64,000 nucleotides of DNA from Phytoactinopolyspora halotolerans (GCF_010550675.1 NZ_JAAGOA010000002.1:372001-436000), one strand, 5' to 3'. Counted from the stretch's first letter, positions 43,709 through 52,889 are shown. Notes: generated from the sequence alone by a model not told the origin. A program made the numbers and translations.

Positions 43709-44701
43709 ATGGATAACGTAGCCGCGACGTCGTTCGGGGATATCCGAGCCCTGCCGAAGGCGCAGTCTCACCTGCATCTGACCGGTGCCATGCGTCCGGG
43801 CACTCTGCGTGAGCTGGCCACCCGCTACGGCGTGCCGGTGCCTCCTGCCTGGGATCACACGCGAGTCCAAGAGTGGGCCGCCTTTCAGGGACGGTACGAC
43901 GCGGCCCGGGAGGTGATCCGGACGCCCACCGACGTCGCCCGTGTGATCTCTGAGGCGGCGGAGGACGATGCGGCCGACGGCTGCGGCTGGATGGAGATTC
44001 AGGTCGATCCGACGTCGTACGCGCCGGCCTTCGGTGGCATGGAGGCCGTTGTCGAGGCGGTGCTCTCAGCGGCGGCGGCGTCGCCGGTGCCGACGGGTGT
44101 GATCATCGCCTCGAGCTGGGCCCGGTCCGGGGACCACGCCGAGGCGCTCGCCCGGCTCGCGGTCCGATACGCCGGATCGGGCGTCGTCGGCTTCGGGCTC
44201 TCCAACGACGAACGTCTCGGCGACGTCGTGGATTACGTGCCCGCGTTTCGGCTCGCCGCGGACGCCGGCCTGCTGCTGACCCCGCATTCGGGCTTCTATA
44301 CCGGGGCGGGCCACGTCCGCGACTGCGTGGACCTGCTGAAAGCCACTCGTATCGGCCATGGGACGGCCGCCGTCACCGAGCCGTCCGTGCTTGCGCTGCT
44401 CGCCGAGCGACAGGTCGCCATGGAGATCTGCCCGACCTCCTACGCGCCGCTCGGCGTCCACGAACCTTCCGACGTACCGGTCCGCACCGTCCTCGATGCC
44501 GGCATCCCGGTCACCATCGGCAGTGACGACCCGTTGGTCTTCGGTGCCGGTCTCGCCGAACAGTACGCACTGTGCAGAGACGTGCTCGGTCTCGACGACG
44601 CCCTGCTGGCCGTTCTCGCCAGGCACAGCATCGCCTCGTCCGCCGCTCCCGACGAGATCAAACGTGTCCTGACGGCCGGTGTAGACGCGTGGTTTCGGTA
44701 G
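43709..44701 (+). CDS. Adenosine deaminase-family hydrolase
   Basis: A 330-residue metal-dependent deaminase. Zinc and catalytic residues are seen in AQSHLHLTGAM (His21 and His23), TPHSGFY, IGHGTAA and IGSDDPLVFG. In place of the usual histidine-glutamate pair of true adenosine deaminases, the HSG region reads LTPHSGFYTG, so the exact nucleobase or nucleoside substrate is uncertain; AMP/aminofutalosine deaminase-like activity is possible. ATG 43709 (GGAGAG upstream) is preferred over ATG 43691. Confidence 0.8.
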   Translation: MDNVAATSFGDIRALPKAQSHLHLTGAMRPGTLRELATRYGVPVPPAWDHTRVQEWAAFQGRYDAAREVIRTPTDVARVISEAAEDDAADGCGWMEIQVDPTSYAPAFGGMEAVVEAVLSAAAASPVPTGVIIASSWARSGDHAEALARLAVRYAGSGVVGFGLSNDERLGDVVDYVPAFRLAADAGLLLTPHSGFYTGAGHVRDCVDLLKATRIGHGTAAVTEPSVLALLAERQVAMEICPTSYAPLGVHEPSDVPVRTVLDAGIPVTIGSDDPLVFGAGLAEQYALCRDVLGLDDALLAVLARHSIASSAAPDEIKRVLTAGVDAWFR

Positions 44702-44772
44702 GGACCTGAGCACGAGCGTTGCCCACATCATGGTGATCGCTCCGTCGACCGTGTCCGGCGTGATGTTTGTGT

Positions 44773-44808
44773 GGCGGGGCGAGCGGCCCCGTGTCCGCTC
44801 GCCCCGCC
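44773..44808. terminator. Bidirectional terminator between the deaminase and MMPL genes
   Basis: A perfect 14-bp stem, GGCGGGGCGAGCGG with CCGCTCGCCCCGCC, and an 8-base loop, located between convergent genes. It ends six bases from the MMPL stop, so it serves mainly both converging transcripts. Confidence 0.8.
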
Positions 44809-44813
44809 TGTGG

Positions 44814-47012
44814 TCACTGTGGTGTGTGAGCCAGCTCCTGTTCGTGGTCGGCGGATTCGCCCAGCGTGTGCCGCAGCTTCTCGCCTTCGACGTCGACGTT
44901 GGGCAGCAACCGGTCAAGCCAGCTGGGTATCCACCACGCTCGACGTCCGAGCAGCGCCATGACGGCGGGGACGATGGTCATCCGCACGATGAACGCGTCG
45001 ACGGCGATCGCGAATGCCAGGGCGAAGCCCACCTGTTTGATGGTGCCTTCGCCGAGTATGAAGCTGCCGAAGACGCTGATCATGATGATCGCGGCAGCCG
45101 TGACCACGCGGGCGCCGTGCTGAAACCCGTTGACCACGGCGGGCATCGGCGCGGCGCCGTGCACATGCTCCTCCCGCATCCGGGTGCCGATGAAGATCTG
45201 ATAGTCCATGGCAAGCCCGAACACGATGCCGATCGCTATGACCGGTAGGAAACTCATGATCGGGCCGGTGCTCTCGACCCCGAACACGTCGCGCAGCCAT
45301 CCCCACTGGAACACCGCCACCAGGGCACCGAGAGTGGCTGAGATGGTGAGCAAGAATCCGAGCGCGGCTTTGAGTGGGACCAGGATCGAGCGGAACGCCA
45401 GCATCAGCAGGATCATGGATATGCCGACGATGAAAGTGAGGTAGGGGATCAGCGCATCGCTAAGCGTCCCGGTGAAGTCGATGTGGACGGCGGTGACTCC
45501 GGTGACCATGAGGGCAGCGCCGGTCGCGGCCTCGGCTTCCGTGGCCTCATCCCGGAGTGCGTTGACCAGATCCTCGGTCTCCTGCGAGCTGGGCCCGGTT
45601 TCGGGGAGGACGGTCACAGTGGCCGTGTCGCCCGCCGGGTTGAAGGTTGCCGGCGAGACGGCGGCGACATTGTCGAGCTGACCAGCCACGTCGGCGACGT
45701 GGGCGGCGGCGCCTACCGGGTCGGAGCTGTCTGTCGCGTCGATGACGATCGTCAGCGGGCCGTTGTAGCCGGCGCCGAATCCGTCGGCGACCAAGTCGTA
45801 CGCCTTGCGCGCTGTGCTGGTTTCCGCCGCTGTGCCGTCGTCGGGTATCGCCATGTGCATGTCCAGCGCCGGTACCGCCAGGGTGCCCAGGCCGATGGCC
45901 GCGATGGCCAGCACCGGGGCAGGCCGGCGCGTGACGAACTGGGCCCACCGGCGCCCAGCCGTCGGCTTGCCTCCATTGGACTCGGGATCCCGTGCTCTCA
46001 GACCGGGGATGCGCCCACCCACGATGCGGGTGCCGGCGAACCCGCACATCGCGGGAAGCAGAGTCAACGCGATGATGACTGCGATCGCGACGGCTGCTGC
46101 GGCCCCGAGGCCGAGCTGCGTGGTGAAGGAGATGCCGAAGATCGCCAGACCACCCAACGCCACGATGACGATCAGGCCCGCGAAGACGATCGCCGAACCG
46201 GCCGTGCCGACGGCGCGGCCGATAGCCTCCATCGGCGTACGTCCGATGGCCAGCTCATGCCGGTACCGGGAGACGATGAACAGGGCGTAGTCGATCGCCA
46301 ACGCCATTCCCAGCATCATGGCGATCGTCGACGTGTCGCTGGCCAGGTCGAATGCGGCGGTTGCGGCCGCGATGCCCATGATCGTGATACCGACACCGAT
46401 GACCGCGTTCAGCAGCGGCAGCCCAGCGGCGACGAACGAGCCGAAGGTGATGACCAGCACTAGTGCCGCCACTGCCAGGCCGATGAGCTCCGCAGCGCCG
46501 GCCTCCCCTTCCACTTCGAGGGCCTCGCCGCGCATTTCCACGGTCAGCCCGGCGTCGCGTGCGTCTGTGACGGCCTCGTCCAGCGTGTCCGCTGCGTCGT
46601 CGGGTGGATCCTCGCCGTACGCTACCTCCGCGAAAGCCACGGAGCCGTCCTCGGCGACTGTGCCAGCATCGAACGGCGAGGTCACGTCCAAGGCGCCCGG
46701 CGCCGTGGCCAGGCGCTCTATGGTCCGCTCGAGGACCGCCTGGTTTCCTGGGTCCATCAGCGTCTCGCCGTCGGGAGCGGCGAACACCACCTGAGCCGAC
46801 GTGAAACCGACGGAGTCGTCGGGGAAGCGCTCTTCCAGGAGATCGAAGGCTTGCGAGGACTCCGTATCCGGGATCTCGAACTCATCCACGGTCTCTTCCG
46901 AGAGCGTGACCCCGGCGATGCTCACGAGTACCAGTGCGCCGAGCCAGGCGGCGAGCACGGTCTTCCGCCGCTGGAAACACCAGCGGGAAAGCTTATATAA
47001 GAACTGTGCCAC
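44814..47012 (-). CDS. MMPL/RND-family transporter
   Basis: A 732-residue membrane protein with two halves, each of a large extracytoplasmic domain and five to six helices. Typical MMPL motifs are MLGMALAIDYALFIVSRYRHEL (helix 4, proton relay) and IGIVFGLAMDYQIFIGTRMREE in the second half. The family exports lipids or drugs with proton motive force. GTG 47012 has AAGGAGATTTC upstream, preferred over the longer frame to 47057. No adjacent TetR repressor is seen. The substrate is unknown. Confidence 0.9.
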   Translation of the reverse strand: MAQFLYKLSRWCFQRRKTVLAAWLGALVLVSIAGVTLSEETVDEFEIPDTESSQAFDLLEERFPDDSVGFTSAQVVFAAPDGETLMDPGNQAVLERTIERLATAPGALDVTSPFDAGTVAEDGSVAFAEVAYGEDPPDDAADTLDEAVTDARDAGLTVEMRGEALEVEGEAGAAELIGLAVAALVLVITFGSFVAAGLPLLNAVIGVGITIMGIAAATAAFDLASDTSTIAMMLGMALAIDYALFIVSRYRHELAIGRTPMEAIGRAVGTAGSAIVFAGLIVIVALGGLAIFGISFTTQLGLGAAAAVAIAVIIALTLLPAMCGFAGTRIVGGRIPGLRARDPESNGGKPTAGRRWAQFVTRRPAPVLAIAAIGLGTLAVPALDMHMAIPDDGTAAETSTARKAYDLVADGFGAGYNGPLTIVIDATDSSDPVGAAAHVADVAGQLDNVAAVSPATFNPAGDTATVTVLPETGPSSQETEDLVNALRDEATEAEAATGAALMVTGVTAVHIDFTGTLSDALIPYLTFIVGISMILLMLAFRSILVPLKAALGFLLTISATLGALVAVFQWGWLRDVFGVESTGPIMSFLPVIAIGIVFGLAMDYQIFIGTRMREEHVHGAAPMPAVVNGFQHGARVVTAAAIIMISVFGSFILGEGTIKQVGFALAFAIAVDAFIVRMTIVPAVMALLGRRAWWIPSWLDRLLPNVDVEGEKLRHTLGESADHEQELAHTPQ

Positions 47013-47542
47013 GAAATCTCCTTGTCGAACACCCGTTGTCAGGTGGGTTGCTCTCACGGCCTTCAGAACTCGATTCCCGCGGCCGTGGGCTCACCTTCCG
47101 AACCCAACATCACGCTATTTCCGCGCACGCTTAATCGGCGTCGGTCTCAGTGCCGAGATCGCCCGTCTCGAAAGAGTTCGAATAAGTGCGTGGTTGAGCT
47201 GTTAGACGTAGATATCGGTGTGACTTTCGTCGGAGGTCGTCGGCGTTCGCCTCGCGTGGCACGGATAGTGTCGCCGCATTTCTGAAGGTCAGCGACCTGG
47301 GCTCCGATGTTCCCCCGCCTCGGGAATCGACGAAGGTCGATGCATGCCCTACGCCGAAAGTCGCCGCCGCACGGCGGAGAACCGGCCATGAGGTGGTGCC
47401 AGAATTCGGTGCTCGGGATGGCGCTCACCCGTATTTGACGTGCCTAGTGTTGAGACTGCTAGGGGCCGACGGCCCGCCCGCGTCGCTGCCGATGCGGTAA
47501 GGAGCTGGATATGAAGATGTGCCTTCGAAAGGAAGGCGATGA
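47013..47542. other. MMPL upstream region, no gene recognised
   Basis: A 530-base gap of lower GC than its neighbours. It holds a 7-bp dyad, CACGGCC / GGCCGTG, at 47055-47061 and 47081-47087, near the MMPL promoter. Short frames on both strands look non-coding by codon third-base use. I see no RNA gene. Confidence 0.5.
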
Positions 47543-47734
47543 GTGGGAGGGGCATGCCATGATTCAGGCGACCGGGCTGACCACACAGTCTCGCCGGGCT
47601 TTGAGACGCTCTTCGAGCTGCCGGTGGACGGGATGGGAGAGCCGTGGACCGGTCTTGGTATCAAGGCCGGATTCGCGGCCACCGCCCTCGCTGTCGCCGT
47701 CGCGGTCTTCCGTAGACGTGACGCGTACAGGTGA
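47543..47734 (+). CDS. Possible 63-residue membrane peptide
   Basis: A frame from GTG 47543, six bases after AAAGGAAGG, codes for a hydrophilic half and a C-terminal hydrophobic segment, GIKAGFAATALAVAVAVF, capped by RRRDAYR. This is a plausible tail-anchored or single-pass protein, N-terminus outside or inside not determined. Third-base bias is weaker than for neighbours, especially in the first third. It precedes the two-component genes by nine bases and could share their transcript. No family recognised. Confidence 0.42.
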   Translation: MGGACHDSGDRADHTVSPGFETLFELPVDGMGEPWTGLGIKAGFAATALAVAVAVFRRRDAYR

Positions 47735-47743
47735 CGTCTGCGT

Positions 47744-49210
47744 ATGCTGTTGTCATTCATGAGCGGATTCCTTCGTCGCATACTGTCAGCGGAAACCGAG
47801 ATTGACCTGTCCGTGTCCCGCTGGCGTCGGCAGCGGCGGCACCGGGTCGTGGACTGGATTGTGGCGGTTGTCTGCTTTCCCTTCGTGTTCGTGTTCGTGG
47901 TCACACCCGGCGGGCTCGCTCTGGTCGACGACGGCGACATGTCGCGTAGCGACACACCGAGTCTGGCGTTCCGCCTTCTCCCCGGGCTGCTGCCGGATAA
48001 CTCGGAGCTCGCCGGCCTCGACAGCATGGTCGAAGCGGTGTTCCACAACATCGCATTCGGGCTGGCTGCCACCATCGTCCTGCCTGGGTTGGCCGCATGG
48101 GCAATCCTGTACCGGCGGACCAAACCGGAGCGGTTGCTGACCCTCGCGGTCATGATGCTGCTCCTGTTCGGCGACCTTGCTCCGATCGTTGTCGCGCTCT
48201 ACAGCTATGCGGCGTGGTTCACCAACCGCAGGCGGCTGGTCGGATGGGCGGCGGCCGCCGCCGTCGCACTCGTCATCGGCCTCTGGAATACACCACAGAC
48301 CTGGTCGGAGCTCTTCCTGGGCGTCCTCTTCGTGGGCGTCGTCGTTGGCATGCCGATGAGTCTTGGCCTGTGGATCAGCACCCGCTGGCTACTCGTCGCC
48401 AGCCTGCGTGAGCGCGCCGAACGCTTGGAACGCGAGCAGCAGCTGATGGCCGAGCGGGCGGTCGCCGCCGAACGGACCCGGATCGCGCGAGAGATGCACG
48501 ACGTGGTCGCGCACCGGGTGAGTCTGATGGTCCTGCACGCCGGCGGGCTTGAGGTCGCCAAGACCGACCCGGGCGTGGTGGAGACGGCCGCTCAGATCCG
48601 GGACACCGGTCGCGAGGCGCTGACGGAGTTGCGGGAAGTGCTGGGGGTGCTGCGGGACGACTCGGAAGCCGAGGCACCGACCGCCCCACTTCCGGTGCTG
48701 GCCGACCTGGATAGGCTGGTCGAGGGTTGGCGGAGTGCCGGGATGATCCTGCAGTACGGGCGGACCGGTTCGGTCCGCCCGTTCCCGGCGCTCGTGGAAC
48801 GCACCGGCTACCGAGTGGTTCAAGAGGCCCTGACCAATGCCGCCAAGCACGCGCCCGGCGCGTTCGTGCGCGTCCAACTGGACTACCGGCTGGAGGAACT
48901 GATCGTGACAGTGACGAACGGACGGTCAGTCACTACCTTCGGCCACGGCGGCGGGTGTTCCTCGGTGAGCGGCTACGGCCTGGCCGGCCTCCGGGAGCGT
49001 GTCCTCTTGGCCCACGGGAAGCTGGATACGGACGTGCTATCGGACGGTTCGTGGCAAGTCCGCGCTACCCTGCCCGAGAACGTCGAGGATCAACATGAGC
49101 GCACCCACGGAGCGGACTCCGGGGTACGGCCAGACGACGAATCGGCTGGCGGTACGGATGGGAGCGGCGATGAACATGTCGGTGACCGGAAGACGGAGAC
49201 CAACCCGTGA
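47744..49210 (+). CDS. NarL-type sensor histidine kinase
   Basis: A 488-residue membrane kinase. Five or so membrane helices occupy residues ~35-220 (IVAVVCFPFVFVFVVTP, IAFGLAATIVLPGLAAWAIL and others), so it senses within or through the membrane. A HisKA_3 dimerisation domain has the phosphoacceptor His252 in AREMHDVVAHRVSLM. The HATPase part includes VVQEALTNAAKHAPGA and SGYGLAGLRERV. The acidic tail of ~45 residues is unusual. ATG 47759 is an alternative start. It overlaps the response regulator by four bases (GTGA). Confidence 0.92.
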   Translation: MLLSFMSGFLRRILSAETEIDLSVSRWRRQRRHRVVDWIVAVVCFPFVFVFVVTPGGLALVDDGDMSRSDTPSLAFRLLPGLLPDNSELAGLDSMVEAVFHNIAFGLAATIVLPGLAAWAILYRRTKPERLLTLAVMMLLLFGDLAPIVVALYSYAAWFTNRRRLVGWAAAAAVALVIGLWNTPQTWSELFLGVLFVGVVVGMPMSLGLWISTRWLLVASLRERAERLEREQQLMAERAVAAERTRIAREMHDVVAHRVSLMVLHAGGLEVAKTDPGVVETAAQIRDTGREALTELREVLGVLRDDSEAEAPTAPLPVLADLDRLVEGWRSAGMILQYGRTGSVRPFPALVERTGYRVVQEALTNAAKHAPGAFVRVQLDYRLEELIVTVTNGRSVTTFGHGGGCSSVSGYGLAGLRERVLLAHGKLDTDVLSDGSWQVRATLPENVEDQHERTHGADSGVRPDDESAGGTDGSGDEHVGDRKTETNP

Positions 49211-49854
49211 TCAGAGTGGTGATTGTCGACGACGAGCAGCTCGTGCGATCGGGGCTGCGCATGATCCTCGAGTCGGCTGACGACATCGAGGTGACGGGCG
49301 AGGGGTCCGACGGAACCGAAGCGGTCAGGATCGCTCAGGATGTGAGACCTGACGTGTTGCTGCTGGATATCCGAATGCCCGGCGTCGACGGGCTGACCGC
49401 GGCCGCCGGGCTCGTGGCGCTGCCGCGACCGCCTAAGGTGATTGTGCTCACGACGTTCGACCTGGACGAGTACGTTCACAAAGCGCTTCAGGTAGGCGCG
49501 GTGGGATTTCTGCTCAAGGACACGCCGCCTCATGACCTGATTGCCGCGGTCCGGACGATTCACAACGGTGACGCTCTTCTGGCGCCGAACGTCACCAAAC
49601 GCTTGTTGGAACGATTCGCTATCGCCGCGTCTCGGAATGGTGAGGTGGCGGCGAAGAGGCTTGATGTGTTGAGTGAGCGGGAGCGGCTTGTCCTCGTGGC
49701 GGTGGCACAAGGTATGTCCAACGCCGAGGCCGGACGCTCCCTGGGCATGCGCGAGGCGACGGTGAAGGCGCACGTCAGCCGAATCTTGAGCAAACTCGAC
49801 ATGACCAACCGCGTGCAAGCCGCCATCCTGGCGCATGACGCCGGATGGGTGTGA
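49207..49854 (+). CDS. NarL/FixJ-type response regulator
   Basis: A 215-residue regulator paired with the kinase just upstream. Receiver domain: DD at residues 8-9, phosphoacceptor Asp54 in LLLDIRMPG, and Lys in FLLKDTPPHDL. The LuxR-type DNA-binding end is LSERERLVLVAVAQGMSNAEAGRSLGMREATVKAHVSRILSKL. Target genes are unknown; the small membrane peptide gene or own operon are candidates. GTG 49207 overlaps the kinase stop. Confidence 0.95.
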   Translation: MIRVVIVDDEQLVRSGLRMILESADDIEVTGEGSDGTEAVRIAQDVRPDVLLLDIRMPGVDGLTAAAGLVALPRPPKVIVLTTFDLDEYVHKALQVGAVGFLLKDTPPHDLIAAVRTIHNGDALLAPNVTKRLLERFAIAASRNGEVAAKRLDVLSERERLVLVAVAQGMSNAEAGRSLGMREATVKAHVSRILSKLDMTNRVQAAILAHDAGWV

Positions 49855-49911
49855 AGCGTCACGCAAGGTCCCGCAGAGTGAACCTACCTGTTGGCTCTGC
49901 GGGACGCCTCG

Positions 49912-50100
49912 CTACCTATCGTTCGCAGCGGCGAATTGCGTGCGTTTGTTCGGCGGAAGAGGATCATTGTGTACGACGACGTCGAATTCTCCGCGAATCT
50001 CGATGCGCCGGCCATCGCCTTCGGCAAGCTCAAGAGCTTGTGCCCATACCGTCGGATTCACTTTGAAAACCGCGACGTCTTTCTTGGATTGTTTGGCCAC
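49912..50100 (-). CDS. Small hypothetical protein, 62 residues
   Basis: A GTG start at 50100 with AAAGG just upstream leads a 62-residue frame. The core VNPTVWAQALELAEGDGRRIEIRGEFDVVVHN has alternating helix and strand character and resembles short actinobacterial hypothetical proteins I have seen, although no function is known for them. It is alone on its strand in the 343-base gap between the response regulator and rocD. Codon third-base use is intermediate. Confidence 0.55.
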   Translation of the reverse strand: MAKQSKKDVAVFKVNPTVWAQALELAEGDGRRIEIRGEFDVVVHNDPLPPNKRTQFAAANDR

Positions 50101-50197
50101 ACCTTTACGTTACTCCTCGCTTCAGGTGTGCGTCAGCAGACTCACTGTGTCGAACGACACAAACATGCCGGAGTGGGCGTTGGATTCTGTGCGCGCT

Positions 50198-51424
50198 TCA
50201 GCGCTGCGGTCCCGCGGCGAGGACTCGTGAGAGCGCGTCGACAGCGAGATCGATTTCCTCCGCCTCGACGACGAGCGGCGGCGCGAGCCGGATGGTGGAG
50301 CCATGGGTGTCCTTGACCAGCACCCCCTCGGCGAGCAGTGCCTCGCACGCCTGCCGGCCGCTCATCAGGTCGGGGTCGATGTCGATGCCGGCCCACAGGC
50401 CACGGCCACGGACTGCGTGCAGGCCGTGACCCACCAGTGGCTGCAATCCGTCCATCAGATGGCTTCCCAGCTCGGCGGCTCGACGCTGCCACTCACCGGT
50501 GCCGAGCATGCCGACGACGGCGCGCCCGGCGGCGCAGGCCAACGGGTTGCCGCCGAAGGTGCTTCCGTGCTCGCCCGGGTGGATGACGCCGAGGACGTCC
50601 TCGTTCCCGACCACGGCCGAGACCGGGACGACGCCGCCGCCGAGCGCCTTGCCCAGCAGGTACAGATCCGGCACGACGTCCTCGTGATCGCAGGCGAACG
50701 TGGCGCCGGTGCGGCCCAGACCGGACTGGATCTCATCCGCGATGAACAGCAACTCGCGCGCATCGCAGAGCTGCCTGACCTGAGAGAGGTAACCCTCGGG
50801 CGGGACGATGACCCCGGCCTCGCCCTGGATCGGCTCGATCAGGACGGCGACGGTGGTCTCGTCGATCGCATCGGCCACGGACGGCGCGTCACCGTACGGG
50901 GCCACCTTGAATCCGGGGGTGAACGGCCCGAAGTGGGTGCGCGCGACCGGGTCGGTGGAGAAGCTGACAATGCTGATGGTCCGGCCGTGGAAGTTGCCGT
51001 CCGCGACGACGATGGTCGCACGGTCCTCCGGTACACCCTTGACCTCGTAGCCCCACTTGCGGGCGACCTTGATCGCCGTCTCCACCGCCTCCGCGCCGGT
51101 GTTCATCGGCAGCACCAGATCCTTGCCCGCCAGATCGGCGAGCTCGCGGGCGAACGGACCTAGCGTGTCGTGGTGGAATGCGCGGCTGGTCAGCGTCACG
51201 CGGTCGAGTTGAGCGCGGACGGCATCCACGATCTCGGGGTGGCGGTGGCCGAAGTTCACCGCGGAGTACGCGGCCAAGCAGTCGAGGTAGCGTCGTCCTT
51301 CGACGTCGGTGACCCATGCACCGTCGGCCTCGGCGACCACCACCGGCAGCGGATGGTAATTGTGCGCGGTGCTGCGTTCGGTGAGCGTGATCAGCTCTTG
51401 TGTGCGGTTGGTGTCGACGGTCAT
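50198..51424 (-). CDS. rocD: Ornithine aminotransferase
   Basis: A 408-residue PLP enzyme converting ornithine and 2-oxoglutarate to glutamate semialdehyde and glutamate. The fold-type I hallmarks are NTGAEAVETAIKVARKWGY, FHGRTISIVSFS, IADEIQSGLGRTG with the PLP-ring Asp, and YLLGKALGGGVVPVSA with the Schiff-base Lys. STAHNYHPLPVV at the N-terminus is OAT-typical. ATG 51424 has AAGGAG six bases upstream. It follows the DDAH-family gene by 26 bases, in one operon. Confidence 0.95.
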   Translation of the reverse strand: MTVDTNRTQELITLTERSTAHNYHPLPVVVAEADGAWVTDVEGRRYLDCLAAYSAVNFGHRHPEIVDAVRAQLDRVTLTSRAFHHDTLGPFARELADLAGKDLVLPMNTGAEAVETAIKVARKWGYEVKGVPEDRATIVVADGNFHGRTISIVSFSTDPVARTHFGPFTPGFKVAPYGDAPSVADAIDETTVAVLIEPIQGEAGVIVPPEGYLSQVRQLCDARELLFIADEIQSGLGRTGATFACDHEDVVPDLYLLGKALGGGVVPVSAVVGNEDVLGVIHPGEHGSTFGGNPLACAAGRAVVGMLGTGEWQRRAAELGSHLMDGLQPLVGHGLHAVRGRGLWAGIDIDPDLMSGRQACEALLAEGVLVKDTHGSTIRLAPPLVVEAEEIDLAVDALSRVLAAGPQR

Positions 51425-51450
51425 ATCGGCTCCTTCGAAGGCTTGTACGC

Positions 51451-52305
51451 TCATTGGCCGGCCCCGGCTCTCGGTCCAGCGGTGTGCGCGCGGGGACGGT
51501 TATGGTCGTGTAGTTCCAGGGTGGCGCATTTCGCGCCTCCGCCACCCCGAAGAAGCTCAGAAACGTCCACGGGAATCGGTGTGAATCCCGCCTCAGCGAT
51601 ACGCGCGCACAACTTCTCCGCTTGTGCGGCCAGGACCACATGCTCGCCGTCGCTGACCGCATTCAGCCCGAGCACCTGGGCGTCGTCGTCGCCGGCGAGT
51701 ATCGCATCGGGATAGCCCTCGGCCAGAATGCGTCTGCTGGCCTCGGAGAACGCCGGGGGGTAGTACGCGATGACGTCGCTGTCGAGCACGCAGAGCGCGG
51801 TGTCGAGGTGGTAGAAACGCGGATCGACCAGCTCCAGCGCGAGCACCGGAACGCCGAACGTCTGCTCGACCTCGACATGTGCCTCACGGCTGGTCCGGAA
51901 GCCGCTACCGGCGAGGATGTGCCGTCCCGTCCAGGCGAAGTCCCCTTGGCCTTCGTTGACGGCCTGCGGGAGGCGTACATCGATGCCCAGACCGGTGAGG
52001 AATTCCCGGTGGGCCGGAGCCTCGGGCTCGCGCACGGATTCGCGGAACCTGGCGCCCAATGCGCGATCACCGATCACCATGGCCCCGTTCGCCGTGAAGA
52101 CCATGTCCGGGAGTCCGGGTATGGGCTCGAGCAGGTCGACCTGGTGGCCGAGGGCCTCGTAGGTCTCTCGCAGCCGTTCCCATTGCGCCACGGCGCGGCC
52201 ACGATGCACCGGCCGCGACGTGTCCATCCAAGGATTGATCGCGTATTCCACCGCGAAGTGCGCGGGAGGGCACATGACATAACGCCGGACCGAGTACTGA
52301 GCCAT
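51451..52305 (-). CDS. DDAH-family amidinohydrolase/dihydrolase
   Basis: A 284-residue pentein-fold hydrolase. Visible active-site parts are the guanidine-binding Asp region (NPWMD), GQGDFAWTGRHILAGSGFRTSREAH, the catalytic His in FYHLDTALCVLD, and the nucleophile Cys in GGGAKCATLEL near the C-terminus. The family includes dimethylargininase and arginine dihydrolase. Because the product-side neighbour is ornithine aminotransferase, release of ornithine from arginine would fit, but this is inference. ATG 52305 has no strong ribosome binding site. Co-transcribed with rocD and divergent from an Lrp regulator. Confidence 0.87.
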   Translation of the reverse strand: MAQYSVRRYVMCPPAHFAVEYAINPWMDTSRPVHRGRAVAQWERLRETYEALGHQVDLLEPIPGLPDMVFTANGAMVIGDRALGARFRESVREPEAPAHREFLTGLGIDVRLPQAVNEGQGDFAWTGRHILAGSGFRTSREAHVEVEQTFGVPVLALELVDPRFYHLDTALCVLDSDVIAYYPPAFSEASRRILAEGYPDAILAGDDDAQVLGLNAVSDGEHVVLAAQAEKLCARIAEAGFTPIPVDVSELLRGGGGAKCATLELHDHNRPRAHTAGPRAGAGQ

Positions 52306-52324
52306 GACACGAAGATAGAGTTCG

Positions 52325-52414
52325 CCGTGACGCAACGCTATACCGTAGTATTGCGCTCATATATGCATTTCGTTGCACATGATGCCAATATGACGGCGAA
52401 ATATTGCGTCACGG
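52325..52414. promoter_or_regulatory. Multi-site operator between the DDAH gene and lrp
   Basis: CCGTGACGCAA at 52325-52335 and its perfect inverse TTGCGTCACGG at 52404-52414 bracket an AT-rich stretch. TATTGCG occurs at 52349 and 52402, 53 bases apart, near five helical turns. Lrp-type octamers bind such spaced sites, so this fits control of both divergent genes by the adjacent regulator. Confidence 0.65.
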
Positions 52415-52439
52415 TGCTGAACCGTATCAGGATGTGACT

Positions 52440-52889
52440 GTGACGCTCGACGACGTCGATAGACAGATCATTCAAGTGCTCTCCCAAGACGGCAGAGCCA
52501 GCTACGGGTCGATCGGCGCCAAGGTCAACCTCTCGGCGCCGGCAGTGAAACGACGCGTCGACCGGCTCCGGGAGCGTGGCGTCATCACCGGTTTCACCGT
52601 GCGGGTGGACCCCGCGGCGCGCGGATGGACGACCGAGGCATATGTCGAGCTGTTCTGTAACCGCCGCACATCCGGCGACGAGATCTTGCGCCGTACCGAG
52701 CGTTATCCGGAGGTGGTGGCGGCCTTCACGGTGACCGGCGACGCGGATGCGCTGCTGCACGTCTTCGCATCCGATATGCGCCATTTCGAGCGAGTGCTCA
52801 GCGAGATCTCGGCGGAGCCGTTCGTCGCCCGGACGCGCAGCGTTCTCGTGCTCTCTCCGCTGCTGCGCCGAGACTATCTCGGAATGTGA
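52440..52889 (+). CDS. Lrp/AsnC-family regulator
   Basis: A ~149-residue regulator. The N-terminal helix-turn-helix is DRQIIQVLSQDGRASYGSIGAKVNLSAPAVKRRVDRLRERGVI. The rest is the RAM effector-binding domain (EVVAAFTVTGDADALLHVFASDMRHFERVLSEI), where amino acids are sensed. It is divergent from the arginine/ornithine operon, so arginine or ornithine is a likely effector. The start could be GTG 52434 or 52440. Confidence 0.9.
   Translation: MTLDDVDRQIIQVLSQDGRASYGSIGAKVNLSAPAVKRRVDRLRERGVITGFTVRVDPAARGWTTEAYVELFCNRRTSGDEILRRTERYPEVVAAFTVTGDADALLHVFASDMRHFERVLSEISAEPFVARTRSVLVLSPLLRRDYLGM

Noticed and set aside
47150-47200. tRNA-like TTCGAAT loop
   Set aside because: No matching acceptor, D or anticodon stems around it.
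47147-47428. 93-codon minus-strand frame upstream of the MMPL gene
   Set aside because: No ribosome binding site, no domain, and Arg-rich composition typical of spurious frames in GC-rich DNA.
47425-48153. 242-codon minus-strand frame over the kinase start
   Set aside because: It overlaps the N-terminal membrane region of the histidine kinase, which has clear domain structure on the plus strand.
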